Assembly: GCA_002327525.1 (NCBI GenBank) | Contig: DCWG01000060.1 | Location: 1-23,777 of the forward strand | Source: Gammaproteobacteria bacterium UBA2168 | GTDB taxonomy: Bacteria; Pseudomonadota; Gammaproteobacteria; Pseudomonadales; Azotimanducaceae | Direction of reading: 5' to 3' | Length of the DNA stretch: 23,777 nucleotides | Shown here: positions 15,341-23,312 of the stretch, piece by piece | Numbering within the stretch: position 1 is the first letter of the stretch | How the letters are laid out: each line of letters begins with the position of its first letter | Position numbers and translations under genes: made by a program | Notes under the pieces: model-generated | Told to the model about the DNA's origin: nothing | Databases searched by the model: none | The model's input: the letters and a program-made list of their open reading frames with translations, nothing else

Positions 15341-15346
15341 ATTTTA
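15341..15346 (-). promoter_or_regulatory. Possible -10 element of the SDR/FadJ-like operon
   Basis: On the minus strand the hexamer reads TAAAAT (five of six to consensus), placed so that transcription would begin about 28 bases before the ATG at 15305. No good -35 was found at 16-18 bases. Confidence 0.3.
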
Positions 15347-15419
15347 GCCTGAACCCGCATCTGGTTGATATTTCGGTGCAGTGTGATTGACTGTCGCCTG
15401 ATGACTGTGTGGAGGACGA

Positions 15420-16301
15420 ATGAAAAGTCTGGTTCTTACCTTCGCGGTCATGGGTATGCTGGAGGCGATCGCGGCGGAACGTTCCCCAGTGCCCGCGTTC
15501 GGTAAACTACCGCCGATCAGGCAGATCGCGCTGTCTCCGGATGGCACCAGGGCGGTGGCCTGTGCGACTACAAGGGCACCTATCACGCCACTGTAATGGG
15601 TTTTCAGACGCGCAAGACTCAGGTGGTAATGGCGTCCGATCCGAGCCAGTTCCGCTTCGATTCCTGTCGCTTCGCTAATGACGAGCGCATCGTCTGCGTC
15701 ATCTAGACCTATGCCACGCTCAGGGCTGGGAATGCCGGTATGGGTGGCGCCGCTATCGCAACGGACGCACGGTGTTTTCGCGTCTGATGGCGGTCAATGC
15801 GGATGGCAGCGATGTGCTGCAACTGGTAGCCAAGGCGGTGTCGGAAGCACGCCGGACCTGGTGTGGAATGCATCGAATCAAAGTCGTGTTGTGAGTTGGA
15901 TGGAGGACGACCCCAACCACATCCTGATGCAGATCGCTCGGGAAGACCGGATCTATCCCACGGTCTACCGGCTGAACATCTACAACAATCGGCTGAGCCG
16001 GGTGCGGCGCCATCGCGAAACGGTGTTCAACTGGTACGCCGACGGCAAGGACGAGCTGCGCTTGGCCACCGGCTACAAGCAACTCCAGCCGGTGGCGCTC
16101 AGGTTTGACGACGGCAGGCTGCGCAACGTGGACATCAGCCACCTGGCGGGCCTTGGCCCACCGCCTGCGCCTGTGGCCATTCTAAAACGGGGCAATGAGG
16201 CGATCGTCTCGGCCAACAATGGAAAGAACACCCGGGGTCTGTACCGGGTGAACATCGTTGGCTTTCATGGGCGTTTCTCGTTGATCATCGGTGTGGGATG
16301 A
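15420..16301 (+). pseudogene. Decayed S9 (prolyl oligopeptidase-type) peptidase, beta-propeller part only
   Basis: The remnant begins with an ATG (15420), a GGAGG ribosome-binding site and a signal peptide (MKSLVLTFAVMGMLEAIAA). PVPAFGKLPPIRQIALSPDGT follows, as in S9 peptidase propellers. That frame closes at TAA 15594. Similarity continues in another frame (KGTYHATVMGFQTRKTQ, then RFANDERIVCVI) to TAG 15704, then in a further frame (RYRNGRTVFSRLMAVNADGS), and finally in the frame closing at 16299-16301 (RVVSWMEDDPNHILMQIARE, then VYRLNIYNNRLSR). At least three frame changes and one in-frame stop are seen. The whole alpha/beta-hydrolase catalytic domain (GxSxGG) is missing. It would be about 600-700 residues if intact. 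The function is lost, and the frames still look selected, so decay is fairly recent. Confidence 0.8.
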
Positions 16302-16413
16302 GGCGGCGCCATCATAGCCGGTCTGATTCGCTGTTTGTTGGGTGCACGTTATGGCCGGGACCCGGGAGCCTCCTGTACCCTAGCCCGATCGCTAAGCCGC
16401 AGGGAGAGAAGCA

Positions 16414-17472
16414 ATGGAGCTCGGGATATGTGTCGCCTCACACGTGGGAGACATCGGCTACGTTGTGCGCGCCGAGGAACTTGGTTACACACACGCGTGG
16501 CTCGCGGACAGTCAGATGCTGTGGTCCGACTGCTACGCGGCACTGGCGCTGGCCGCTAGCCAGACATCGACCATCAACCTCGGGACGGGCGTGGCGATCA
16601 CGGGCACCCGACCGGCGCCGGTGAACGCCGCTGGCATCGCCACCATCAACGCACTGGCGCCCGGACGCACTTTCTTCGGTGTTGGCGCCGGCAATACGGC
16701 CATGCGGGTGATGGGGCTGCCGCCGGACCGCATCGCCCAGTACGACACCTACCTCGGCGAGCTGAAACCGCTGTTGAAGGGCGAGGAAAGCCTGCACCGG
16801 GACATCCCGATCAAACACATCATGCCGGACAAGGGCTTCGTCAACTTCGAGGATGAGATTCCGATGTACGTTTCGGGCTTCGGTCCGAGATCGTTGGCAC
16901 TGGCGGGTAAGCATGGTGACGGCGCGGTGATCGCGGCTCCTGCGATGGGGGCGGTGCTGTCCAACATCTGGCACATGATCGAGTCCGGGGCGCGTGAGGC
17001 GGGCCGGGTGCTCGATCGGGATGCCTACTACACCACGGCGCTTACCACGATGGTGGTCCTGGCGCCCGGCGAAGCGTCCGATTCGGAGCGGGTGAAGGCC
17101 CAGTGCGGGGCCATGGCCATGGCGACCGTGCACTACGCTTACGATCAGTACCGCAATTTCGGGCACCAGCCGCCGGGAGTGCTGTCCGGCATCTGGGAGG
17201 ACTACACCGCCCAGTTGGAGGCATTTCCGGCGGAGCGGCGCCATCAGCGTATTCATGCCGGTCACAACTGCTGGGTGCTGCCGGAGGAGGAGCGCTTCCT
17301 TACTCCGGAAGTGTTGTCAGCATCCAGTATGATTGGCACACGTGACGAGTTGGTGGAATTGCTACATGGGTTCGCGGAAGAGGGGCTCGATCAGGTGATG
17401 ATCCTGCCCAATTTCGACACGCGCTTCGATGTACTGGAACAGGTGGGCGAGCAAATCCTGCCCTACGTGTAG
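16414..17472 (+). CDS. LLM-class flavin-dependent oxidoreductase
   Basis: The product has 352 residues in the bacterial luciferase-like monooxygenase superfamily, which uses FMN or F420 in a TIM barrel. Recognisable elements are MELGICVASHVGDIGYVVRA, EELGYTHAWLADSQML, STINLGTGVAITGTRPAPV, PGRTFFGVGAGNTAMRVMG, PMYVSGFGPRSLALAGKHGDGAV (the conserved phosphate-binding region) and SMIGTRDELVELLHGF near the end. Subfamily and substrate cannot be decided from sequence, and whether the cofactor is FMN or F420 is not resolved. The ribosome-binding site is AGGGAGAG about 5-6 bases before ATG 16414. It converges on the CoA-transferase at 17495 (22-base gap). The catabolic context suggests an oxygenase or dehydrogenase acting on an organic acid or terpenoid intermediate. 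The 112 bases before it, after the pseudogene, show no clear promoter. Confidence 0.87.
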   Translation: MELGICVASHVGDIGYVVRAEELGYTHAWLADSQMLWSDCYAALALAASQTSTINLGTGVAITGTRPAPVNAAGIATINALAPGRTFFGVGAGNTAMRVMGLPPDRIAQYDTYLGELKPLLKGEESLHRDIPIKHIMPDKGFVNFEDEIPMYVSGFGPRSLALAGKHGDGAVIAAPAMGAVLSNIWHMIESGAREAGRVLDRDAYYTTALTTMVVLAPGEASDSERVKAQCGAMAMATVHYAYDQYRNFGHQPPGVLSGIWEDYTAQLEAFPAERRHQRIHAGHNCWVLPEEERFLTPEVLSASSMIGTRDELVELLHGFAEEGLDQVMILPNFDTRFDVLEQVGEQILPYV

Positions 17473-17494
17473 GCTGCGGCCACCTCTGGAGATA

Positions 17495-18706
17495 TCAGGC
17501 GATAACGCCGCGGGCGCGCAGCCGTTCCACCTCCTGGGCCGTGAAGCCGAGTTCATTCATCACCTCGGCCGTGTGTTCGCCGAGACCGGGGGAGGGCCGC
17601 ACGATGTTCGAGGGCGTGCCGTGGAAGCGCGCCGCCGGGCGGGGCTGGCGCAGGGTTCCGCCGTCGGGGTGGTTGTACTCGACCAGCGCCTGCATGGCCA
17701 CGATCTGGGGGTCGTCGATCACCTGTGCGCGTGAATTGATCTTCGAATAGGGCACGTCCTCGCGCTCCAGGCGTTCGCACAGCTCCTCCGTGTTGAAGCG
17801 CCGATAGCCCTCATTGACTAGGCGTTGCCACTCGGGCTGATTCTCGAAACGCTTGGTGAGGCTGTCGAAGCGCTCGTCTTCCAGCAGATTGGGCATGTCG
17901 AGTGCCCGAAACGCGCCTTCCCACTCCGCCGCCTTCACTGGCATCGTGGCGATGTAGCCGTCCGCGGTCTGGCGCACGAATATACTGTGGTCCAGCGGTG
18001 GGGCGTCTTGCACGTCCTCGCCAACGAACGAGAAGCTGGCCATGGCGTCAGGCCACAGGAAAGAGATGCTCGCATCGAGCATGCTCACCTCGATGCGTTG
18101 CCCTTGCCCCGTTTGCTCCCGCGCATAGAGGGCCGCTGCGATGCTCTGCGCGGCGGTGAGGGAGGTGACCTTGTCGCACGCGAGCGTATTGAGCATGCGC
18201 GGCGCGCCCTCGGACGGGTCGGCCTGAATCGATGCCATACCGGAGATGGCCTGGATCACTGCATCGTAAACGCGCCGATTGGCATAGGGTCCGGTGGCGC
18301 CGACGCCGTTGATGGAGGCATAGATGATGCGCGGATTGAGCGCCTTGACGTCCTCATACGAGAGCTTCAGGCGCGTCATTACGTCCGGGCGAAAGTTCTC
18401 CACGAGTACGTCGCCGCTCTTAATCAGGCGTGTCACCACCTCCAGTCCCGCTTCCGAGCGCGGGTCCACCACGATGCCGCGCTTGTTGCGGTTGATCACG
18501 GCGAATGCGGCACCCACCATGTTGCGGGCGGGACGCCCCCGTCGGATGAGGTCGCCAGCCACAGCTTCCACCTTGATGACATCCGCACCCTGATCGGCCA
18601 ACGTCTGGGTGGTGATCGGACCTGAATACACCGTGGTGAAATCCACTACCCGCACACCGCTCAGAGGTCCCGTGGGTGGGCTGCCGAGATTTACTACGTC
18701 ATTCAT
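17495..18706 (-). CDS. CaiB/BaiF family CoA-transferase (class III), second copy
   Basis: The protein has 403 residues. Family hallmarks are LSGVRVVDFTTVYSGPITTQ, ADQGADVIKVEAVAGD, INRNKRGIVVDPRS, DVLVENFRPDVMTRLKLSYE, ATGPYANRRVYDAVIQAISG and the probable catalytic Asp178 in LACDKVTSLTAAQS. EQTGQGQRIEVSMLDA is followed by a C-terminal domain ending QEVERLRARGVIA. It is clearly a different subfamily from the transferase at 10391-11605 (active-site context ACDKVTSL versus QGDHTTGL), so this is not a recent duplication. ATG 18706 has GGAG about 8 bases upstream. It is divergent from the short acyl-CoA-dehydrogenase-like gene with a 74-base shared promoter region. The acyl donor and acceptor are unknown; carnitine-, bile-acid- or mesaconate-type chemistry is possible. 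Confidence 0.9.
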   Translation of the reverse strand: MNDVVNLGSPPTGPLSGVRVVDFTTVYSGPITTQTLADQGADVIKVEAVAGDLIRRGRPARNMVGAAFAVINRNKRGIVVDPRSEAGLEVVTRLIKSGDVLVENFRPDVMTRLKLSYEDVKALNPRIIYASINGVGATGPYANRRVYDAVIQAISGMASIQADPSEGAPRMLNTLACDKVTSLTAAQSIAAALYAREQTGQGQRIEVSMLDASISFLWPDAMASFSFVGEDVQDAPPLDHSIFVRQTADGYIATMPVKAAEWEGAFRALDMPNLLEDERFDSLTKRFENQPEWQRLVNEGYRRFNTEELCERLEREDVPYSKINSRAQVIDDPQIVAMQALVEYNHPDGGTLRQPRPAARFHGTPSNIVRPSPGLGEHTAEVMNELGFTAQEVERLRARGVIA

Positions 18707-18780
18707 ATTGACCGCTCCGAACCTGAGGCGTCAGTCTCCCGTTCCTGAATGGCGAACGCAATCATCACCGAGGAGGTAAT

Positions 18781-19524
18781 GTGGACGAAGAGCGCTGGTT
18801 CGGGATCTGGCAGAGGGATTCGATGTCTGCATTGTCGCCATTCCAGATGGCCTGGCGCGGAGGAGGGCGCGCGGATCGTCTCGCCTGGGTGTTCCTGTCC
18901 GGATATCAGGCGGCAATCCGGGCAGCACTGCCGGCACTCCCGGCATCGGGCTGGGCAGGTATCCTGGTTACGGAGAAGGACGACCCGGTATCGTTGAGGA
19001 AGAACGGCACGAGTCTCAGCGGGACCAAAACCTGGGTTGCCGCCGCACGCCATGTCGAGCACCTCGTCGTGAAGGCGGGCCGGGGCGAAGGCGCGTGTTA
19101 CCTACTTGTCGATGCCACAAGGGAGGGTGTGAGCATCGCACCCGGCGACAGGCCCCATTTTCTGCCTGAGTTAAGCCAGGGTGTGGCGCGCTTCTCGAAG
19201 GTGCGTATCGACTCGACGGATGTGGTGTCGGATCTCAGCGATTACGGTGCCTACGAGGCACTGTATGTCACGCTCGCGTGTATCGGGTTCTGCTGCGCGC
19301 GCCTCGGGAGCGAGTGCTCCGAGGCGGCAGCGCTCGAGGCTTGCTCGGATCCGGCAGCGCCGGATGCGCTGCACGCGCTGATCGCGGCGGATAACGCGCT
19401 ATCGGCTTTCGCTGCTCAGATGGATGAAGCGCTCACTGGAGGCGATCTGAGTCGGTGGCAGCGCGATCGGCGGCTCGTGAGCATGTTTTCGGCGGCCATC
19501 AGGGCGCGGACTTCAACACAGTGA
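18781..19524 (+). CDS. Short acyl-CoA-dehydrogenase-like protein lacking the C-terminal domain
   Basis: The product has 247 residues, against about 380 for a full acyl-CoA dehydrogenase. RLAWVFLSGYQAAIRAALPALP and GILVTEKDDP look like the N-terminal helical region. SLSGTKTWVAAARHVEHLVV, followed by YLLVDATREGVSI and FLPELSQGVARFSKVRI, looks like the middle beta domain that holds the FAD in the family. The C-terminal helical bundle with the catalytic glutamate is largely absent: the last 70 residues are alanine-rich helices without the usual GG motif. It may be a reduced paralogue, a partner subunit of a heteromeric dehydrogenase, or a non-catalytic protein. GTG 18781 follows AGGAGGT closely (about 4 bases); ATG 18823 is an alternative. 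The 3' end overlaps the opposite-strand small gene by 26 bases. The divergent CoA-transferase suggests the same pathway. Confidence 0.65.
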   Translation: MDEERWFGIWQRDSMSALSPFQMAWRGGGRADRLAWVFLSGYQAAIRAALPALPASGWAGILVTEKDDPVSLRKNGTSLSGTKTWVAAARHVEHLVVKAGRGEGACYLLVDATREGVSIAPGDRPHFLPELSQGVARFSKVRIDSTDVVSDLSDYGAYEALYVTLACIGFCCARLGSECSEAAALEACSDPAAPDALHALIAADNALSAFAAQMDEALTGGDLSRWQRDRRLVSMFSAAIRARTSTQ

Positions 19525-19696
19525 ACAGCGGCTCCGCTGCCTCGGGGGAAGTGGCGAGGTCGGGCGTGACGTCGATTGCTGTCCGGCCATCCACTTCAAC
19601 GGTACGTTGCGTGTGCTCGCTGGTTTGCCCCAGGGCGTGCGCGCCGATCGCCACGCCCATGACGGGCATCAGGATCTTGCGAAAGCTGTGGATCAT
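19499..19696 (-). CDS. Small exported protein of unknown function (65 residues)
   Basis: I do not recognise this protein. Its N-terminus is a good Sec signal peptide (MIHSFRKILMPVMGVAIGAHALG, basic n-region, hydrophobic core, small residues before QTSEHT). The mature part is about 40 residues, polar, with no cysteine (RTVEVDGRTAIDVTPDLA...). AGGAG lies about 7 bases before ATG 19696, which argues that it is translated. Its 3' end overlaps the tail of the acyl-CoA-dehydrogenase-like gene by 26 bases on the opposite strand, and its 5' side is divergent from the membrane-protein operon. A periplasmic or secreted role is likely. It is not assigned to any family. Confidence 0.5.
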   Translation of the reverse strand: MIHSFRKILMPVMGVAIGAHALGQTSEHTQRTVEVDGRTAIDVTPDLATSPEAAEPLFTVLKSAP

Positions 19697-19789
19697 CGGT
19701 CACTCCTGGGGACGATGGGAGCATTGTGCGGGTTTCGCCGATGTGCCGCCCGCGTGAATGGTAGACTCGCGCGCAAAGTGAGGCCTTGG

Positions 19790-20224
19790 ATGACTATGGA
19801 TTTAATGGTTGAGTGGGCAAAAAGGCCCTGGTGGATGAATCTGATGCTCGGATTCTGCCTGTACATGGCATTCATCTACATGCCGTTCGATATTTTCTAC
19901 AAACCTGTGGCTGAGGACGAGGAGGTCTGGTTCGGATTCGTGCTGCACGGTTGGGCGGCGAAAGCCACCGAACCACTGCATTGGCTGATCTATGGTGCGG
20001 GTGCGTGGGGTTTCTGGCATATGCGGTCGTGGATGTGGCCCTGGGCGGCACTCTATTGTCTGCAGGTGGCGATCGCGATGCTGGTATTCAATCTGCTCGA
20101 TGAGCGTGGTGGGTGGATGGCCGGTCTGGTCGCGATGGCGGTGTTCATGATTCCGACCGTCGCGCTCTGGCGGGCTCGATCGGCATTCGGGACTAGTAGC
20201 TCGGATGCCGGGACGGACGCATGA
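19790..20224 (+). CDS. Four-helix inner-membrane protein of unknown function
   Basis: The product has 144 residues and no recognised family. Four hydrophobic segments are apparent: LMLGFCLYMAFIYMPFDIF (about 18-36), a segment around EPLHWLIYGAGAWGFWHM, MWPWAALYCLQVAIAMLVF, and MAGLVAMAVFMIPTVALW, with a short charged tail. It is rich in tryptophan near the membrane boundaries. The ATG at 19790 was chosen over the longer frame starting at 19607 because the added part is arginine-rich and overlaps the opposite-strand small gene. A GAGG lies about 7 bases upstream, and an ATG at 19796 is also possible. Its stop overlaps the next start (ATGA), so it is the first gene of an operon with the aminotransferase and D-2-hydroxyacid dehydrogenase. 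Transport or sensing of the operon's substrate would be a reasonable but unproved role. Confidence 0.65.
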   Translation: MTMDLMVEWAKRPWWMNLMLGFCLYMAFIYMPFDIFYKPVAEDEEVWFGFVLHGWAAKATEPLHWLIYGAGAWGFWHMRSWMWPWAALYCLQVAIAMLVFNLLDERGGWMAGLVAMAVFMIPTVALWRARSAFGTSSSDAGTDA

Positions 20225-21504
20225 CGAGTCCCGGTGAGCGTTTGGAGGCTCTGAGGAAGCACCAGAGAGCCAACTGGTTCTCGCGCTCTCCGTCCGAGGT
20301 GGCGAGTGCCAATGCGCGACTGTTGTTCGGAACGGCGGGTGAGTGGGATCTGCCAGAGGGTGTGGAACCGAAACGCGACCTTCTCTACCTGGCTGTCGGT
20401 ATTCCGGACGTGGATGCGCTGCCGCGGGAAGCGCTGGCGGAGGCGGCCGTCGCGACGCTCTCCCGGAGCGGGGATCTGGCGTTGCGCTATGGCTTTGGCA
20501 AGGGACCATCGGGGCTTCGAGAATGGCTGGCGGCGCGCCGCAGCCAGGAGGAGGGTGTCGGTGTGGACGCGGAGTGGTTTCAGCTCACCAACGGTTCATC
20601 CGGGGCCATCGATCTGGTAGTGCGCTCGATGATAGATCCGGGCGATGTGATCATCGCGGAGAATCCCACCTACATGGGTACGCTGCACAACTTCCGGGGG
20701 GTTGGCGCCGACATTCGTTACGTACCCATGGATGAGGAAGGCCTCGATACGCAAGCGCTGGAACGTTTACTCGTCGAGCTGCGCGATGAAGGCAAGGTGG
20801 TGAAGTTGATCTACACTATCTCTGCCTATCACAACCCCACGGGCGCCACGCTCTCGATCGAACGGCGCCTGCGTGTGCTTGAACTGGCGGCGCGCCACGA
20901 GGTGATGGTGCTGGATGATGAGGCGTACCGGGATCTCTGGTTCAACACACCGCCGCCGCCGTCGCTGTCTACACTTTCCGGTGGATGTGGTGTGATCGCG
21001 ACCGGCACCTTTTCTAAGACGGTGGCCACCGGGTTACGCGTGGGCTGGATACACGCACCGCCGGAACTGCTGGCTTTGTTCGGCCGCATGCGCTTCGCGA
21101 TGGGGCAGAATCAGTTCGGGCTGCGCACATTCGGCGAGTTTCTCGACCGGGGACAGTTCGAACCGCATCTGGCTCGCGTGCGGGAACTCTACCGGGACAA
21201 GCGCGACCGTTTGCATGCGGCACTCACACGTGAAGTGGGCGCGTACATGCGATGGCGGCTTCCGGAAGGCGGTTTCTACCTCTGGGCGCGGCTTGGCGAG
21301 GGCATTGCGTTAGAACCGCTGTGGCGAAGCGCCGTGCAGGAGGGTATCGCCGTCAATCCCGGCTCCGGATTCGCGGCCGGCGGTAACCTGGATATGGATT
21401 GTATTCGTATAGCCTTCGCGTGGACGCCCATGGATCAGTTCGATGAGGCCGCCCGAAGATTGCGGCTCGCCTGCGAGCGCGTATTGCGCGGAGACGCAGC
21501 GTGA
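20221..21504 (+). CDS. PLP-dependent aminotransferase, class I/II
   Basis: This is a fold-type I aminotransferase of 427 residues. PLP-binding elements are NGSSGAIDLVVRSMIDPG followed by ENPTYMGTLHNFR, SAYHNPTGATLSIERR (Asn205 next to the PLP phosphate/ring), LDDEAYRDLWF (Asp contacting the pyridine nitrogen, Tyr236), and TGTFSKTVATGLRVGW with Schiff-base Lys266. PEGGFYLWARL and a C-terminal arginine (CIRIAFAW) complete the usual set. It resembles the AAT I-like group that includes 2-aminoadipate and aromatic aminotransferases; the substrate is not resolved. The first 40 residues have no MocR/GntR DNA-binding domain, so it is a stand-alone enzyme. It overlaps both neighbours by four bases (ATGA before, GTGA after). 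Paired with a 2-hydroxyacid dehydrogenase, it suggests conversion of an amino acid to a 2-oxo acid and then to a D-2-hydroxy acid. Confidence 0.9.
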   Translation: MTSPGERLEALRKHQRANWFSRSPSEVASANARLLFGTAGEWDLPEGVEPKRDLLYLAVGIPDVDALPREALAEAAVATLSRSGDLALRYGFGKGPSGLREWLAARRSQEEGVGVDAEWFQLTNGSSGAIDLVVRSMIDPGDVIIAENPTYMGTLHNFRGVGADIRYVPMDEEGLDTQALERLLVELRDEGKVVKLIYTISAYHNPTGATLSIERRLRVLELAARHEVMVLDDEAYRDLWFNTPPPPSLSTLSGGCGVIATGTFSKTVATGLRVGWIHAPPELLALFGRMRFAMGQNQFGLRTFGEFLDRGQFEPHLARVRELYRDKRDRLHAALTREVGAYMRWRLPEGGFYLWARLGEGIALEPLWRSAVQEGIAVNPGSGFAAGGNLDMDCIRIAFAWTPMDQFDEAARRLRLACERVLRGDAA

Positions 21505-22475
21505 CCAGGCCACACCTCGTCCTGACCCGGCGCTGGCCGGCATCGGTGGAAGCAGAGCTGGCGCTGCGTTACGACGTGGAGCTGAACGAAGACGACCAAC
21601 CGATGGACGCCCCTGCTCTGCGTTCGGCCATGCAGCGGGCGGATGCGTTGTGTCCAACCGTGACCGACAACATCGATGCGGACGTCATCGGGGTGGGCGA
21701 GCCGGGCGCCCGATTGATCGCCAGCTTCGGAGTGGGATTCAACCATATAGATCTCGAGGCCGCGGTCGAACAGGGGGTTGCGGTAACCAACACCCCGGAC
21801 GTGCTGACCGATTGTACGGCGGATCTCACCATCGCGTTGATGCTCATGTGTGCGCGCCGCGCGGGTGAGGGGGAGCGTGAGCTGCGTGCGGGGAGATGGG
21901 CGGGCTGGCGCCCGACGCACCTCACGGGTACACGCGTGACGGGCAAGACCCTGGGTATCATCGGCATGGGCCGCATCGGGCAGGCGGTCGCCCGGCGCGC
22001 GGTGCACGGATTCGGTATGCGTCTTCTGTGCTACAACCGTTCACCGGTAGCACCCGAGGTACTGGAGGCCTTCGACGCGCGCCAGGTGAGCGATGTGGAC
22101 CAGGTGCTGGCGTCGGCCGATTTCGTGTCTCTGCATTGCCCGGCCAATGAGGATACGCATCACCTGATCGATGCGCGCGGTCTCGCCCTGATGCCCGACC
22201 ATGCTCATCTGGTCAACACCGCCCGCGGCAACGTGGTGGACGAAGCGGCACTTTCCCAAGCGCTTCGTGATGGCGCGATCCGAGGTGCTGGTCTCGATGT
22301 ATACGAGCGGGAGCCGTATCTGCACGAGGGTCTTCTCGCTCTCGACAATGTCGTACTGCTGCCGCATCTTGGCAGTGCGACGATTGAATCGCGCACGGCC
22401 ATGGGCATGCGAGTGCTGCACAATCTGGATGCCTTTTTCGCTGGTGAGGCATTGCCCGACGGGGTTGTCGGGTGA
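21501..22475 (+). CDS. D-2-hydroxyacid dehydrogenase (glyoxylate/hydroxypyruvate reductase-like)
   Basis: This NAD(P)-dependent enzyme of 324 residues reduces 2-oxo acids to D-2-hydroxy acids. The substrate domain holds SFGVGFNHIDLEAAVEQGV and TNTPDVLTDCTADLTIALML. The nucleotide fold has LGIIGMGRIGQAVARRA (GxGxxG at 155-160). The catalytic set is complete: Arg242 (NTARGNVVDE), Glu271 (DVYEREP) and His289 (LLPHLGSAT). The start is GTG 21501, overlapping the aminotransferase stop by four bases (GTGA). The arrangement with the aminotransferase suggests that the keto product of transamination is reduced by this enzyme; the exact acid is unknown. After its stop, 119 bases with no recognisable promoter precede the DUF47 gene. 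Confidence 0.92.
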   Translation: MTRPHLVLTRRWPASVEAELALRYDVELNEDDQPMDAPALRSAMQRADALCPTVTDNIDADVIGVGEPGARLIASFGVGFNHIDLEAAVEQGVAVTNTPDVLTDCTADLTIALMLMCARRAGEGERELRAGRWAGWRPTHLTGTRVTGKTLGIIGMGRIGQAVARRAVHGFGMRLLCYNRSPVAPEVLEAFDARQVSDVDQVLASADFVSLHCPANEDTHHLIDARGLALMPDHAHLVNTARGNVVDEAALSQALRDGAIRGAGLDVYEREPYLHEGLLALDNVVLLPHLGSATIESRTAMGMRVLHNLDAFFAGEALPDGVVG

Positions 22476-22594
22476 GCAACTGAAGAAGCGGTTCGCACAG
22501 CGAGCTTCCCGGCGAAACAATCAGCGCCCAGGGCATCGACACAGTGATTCGCTCGTGGTGCAATGCGCGCATTTCAAGGCCGAGACGGATCATC

Positions 22595-23272
22595 ATGACT
22601 TCCACCTATGTAGCGCGCATTTTCGGGCGCTCGCCGTTTGGTCCCATACAGGACCACATCGACGTCTGCTATCGCTGCGCCACACTCACTATCCCGGTGC
22701 TCGAAGCGGTAGCAAAAAACGACTGGAACGAGGTCGCGAGAATGCAGGAAGAGATCACGGTACTTGAAAACGAGGCCGACGTGATGAAGACGCGGATCCG
22801 GGAGAACCTGCCGCTCGGTTTCTTCCTGCCGGTCTCGAGGCCGGATCTGCTGGAACTGCTCACGCGTCAGGATCGTATCGCTAATCGGGCTAAGGGTATC
22901 GTCGGGCTCATCGTTGGTCGGCGCTTGGCCTTTCCGGAGTCGATTACGCCCGGTGTGACGGAACTTGCACACGCCTGTATCAGTGCCTGCGGACTGGCGC
23001 GCGATGTCGTGCATCGCCTGGACGAACTGCTCGAAGCGGGATTCAGCGGACGCGAGACCGATAAGGTGCGTAATCTGGTTCGCGGCATCGACGATAGGGA
23101 GCGACAGTGCGACGAGATGGAGGCCAAGCTCAGGGGGAAGCTGTTTCGTCTGGAGGCAGAACTTGCGCCTGTAGACGTGATGTTCATGTATCGGGTCATC
23201 GAGTGGATCGGTGACCTCGCCAACCACGCGGAGCAGGTAGGGCACCGGCTGGATCAACTGCTGGCCAACTAG
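22595..23272 (+). CDS. DUF47 / PhoU-like phosphate transport regulator (TIGR00153 type)
   Basis: This is a cytoplasmic helical protein of 225 residues in the PhoU-like DUF47 family, commonly encoded next to PiT phosphate transporters and thought to regulate them. Family features are ARIFGRSPFGPIQDHIDVCY, NDWNEVARMQEEITVLENEAD (repeated ExxxD-type metal-binding helices), IRENLPLGFFLPVSRPDLLELL, RQDRIANRAKGIVGLI, and RVIEWIGDLANHAEQVGHRL near the C-terminus. ATG 22595 was chosen because the family begins near its MTSTYVARIFG. The frame is open to 22544, but the extra 17 residues are not family-like. The ribosome-binding site is weak (CGGA). It sits 40 bases before the PiT gene and very likely forms one operon with it. 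Confidence 0.9.
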   Translation: MTSTYVARIFGRSPFGPIQDHIDVCYRCATLTIPVLEAVAKNDWNEVARMQEEITVLENEADVMKTRIRENLPLGFFLPVSRPDLLELLTRQDRIANRAKGIVGLIVGRRLAFPESITPGVTELAHACISACGLARDVVHRLDELLEAGFSGRETDKVRNLVRGIDDRERQCDEMEAKLRGKLFRLEAELAPVDVMFMYRVIEWIGDLANHAEQVGHRLDQLLAN

Positions 23273-23312
23273 AAAAAAACCAAAAAAACCAAAAGACACA
23301 GGCGGAAAAGAA
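23273..23312. other. A-rich spacer with a directly repeated AAAAAAACC
   Basis: The gap between the DUF47 and PiT genes contains two copies of AAAAAAACC (about 23274-23292) followed by AAAAGACACAGG, in an otherwise GC-rich window. It includes the PiT ribosome-binding region. No terminator hairpin is seen, consistent with read-through. Confidence 0.6.

Noticed and set aside
19607..19789. N-terminal extension of the four-helix membrane protein
   Set aside because: It is arginine/histidine-rich, overlaps the opposite-strand signal-peptide gene, and the helices start only after 19790.
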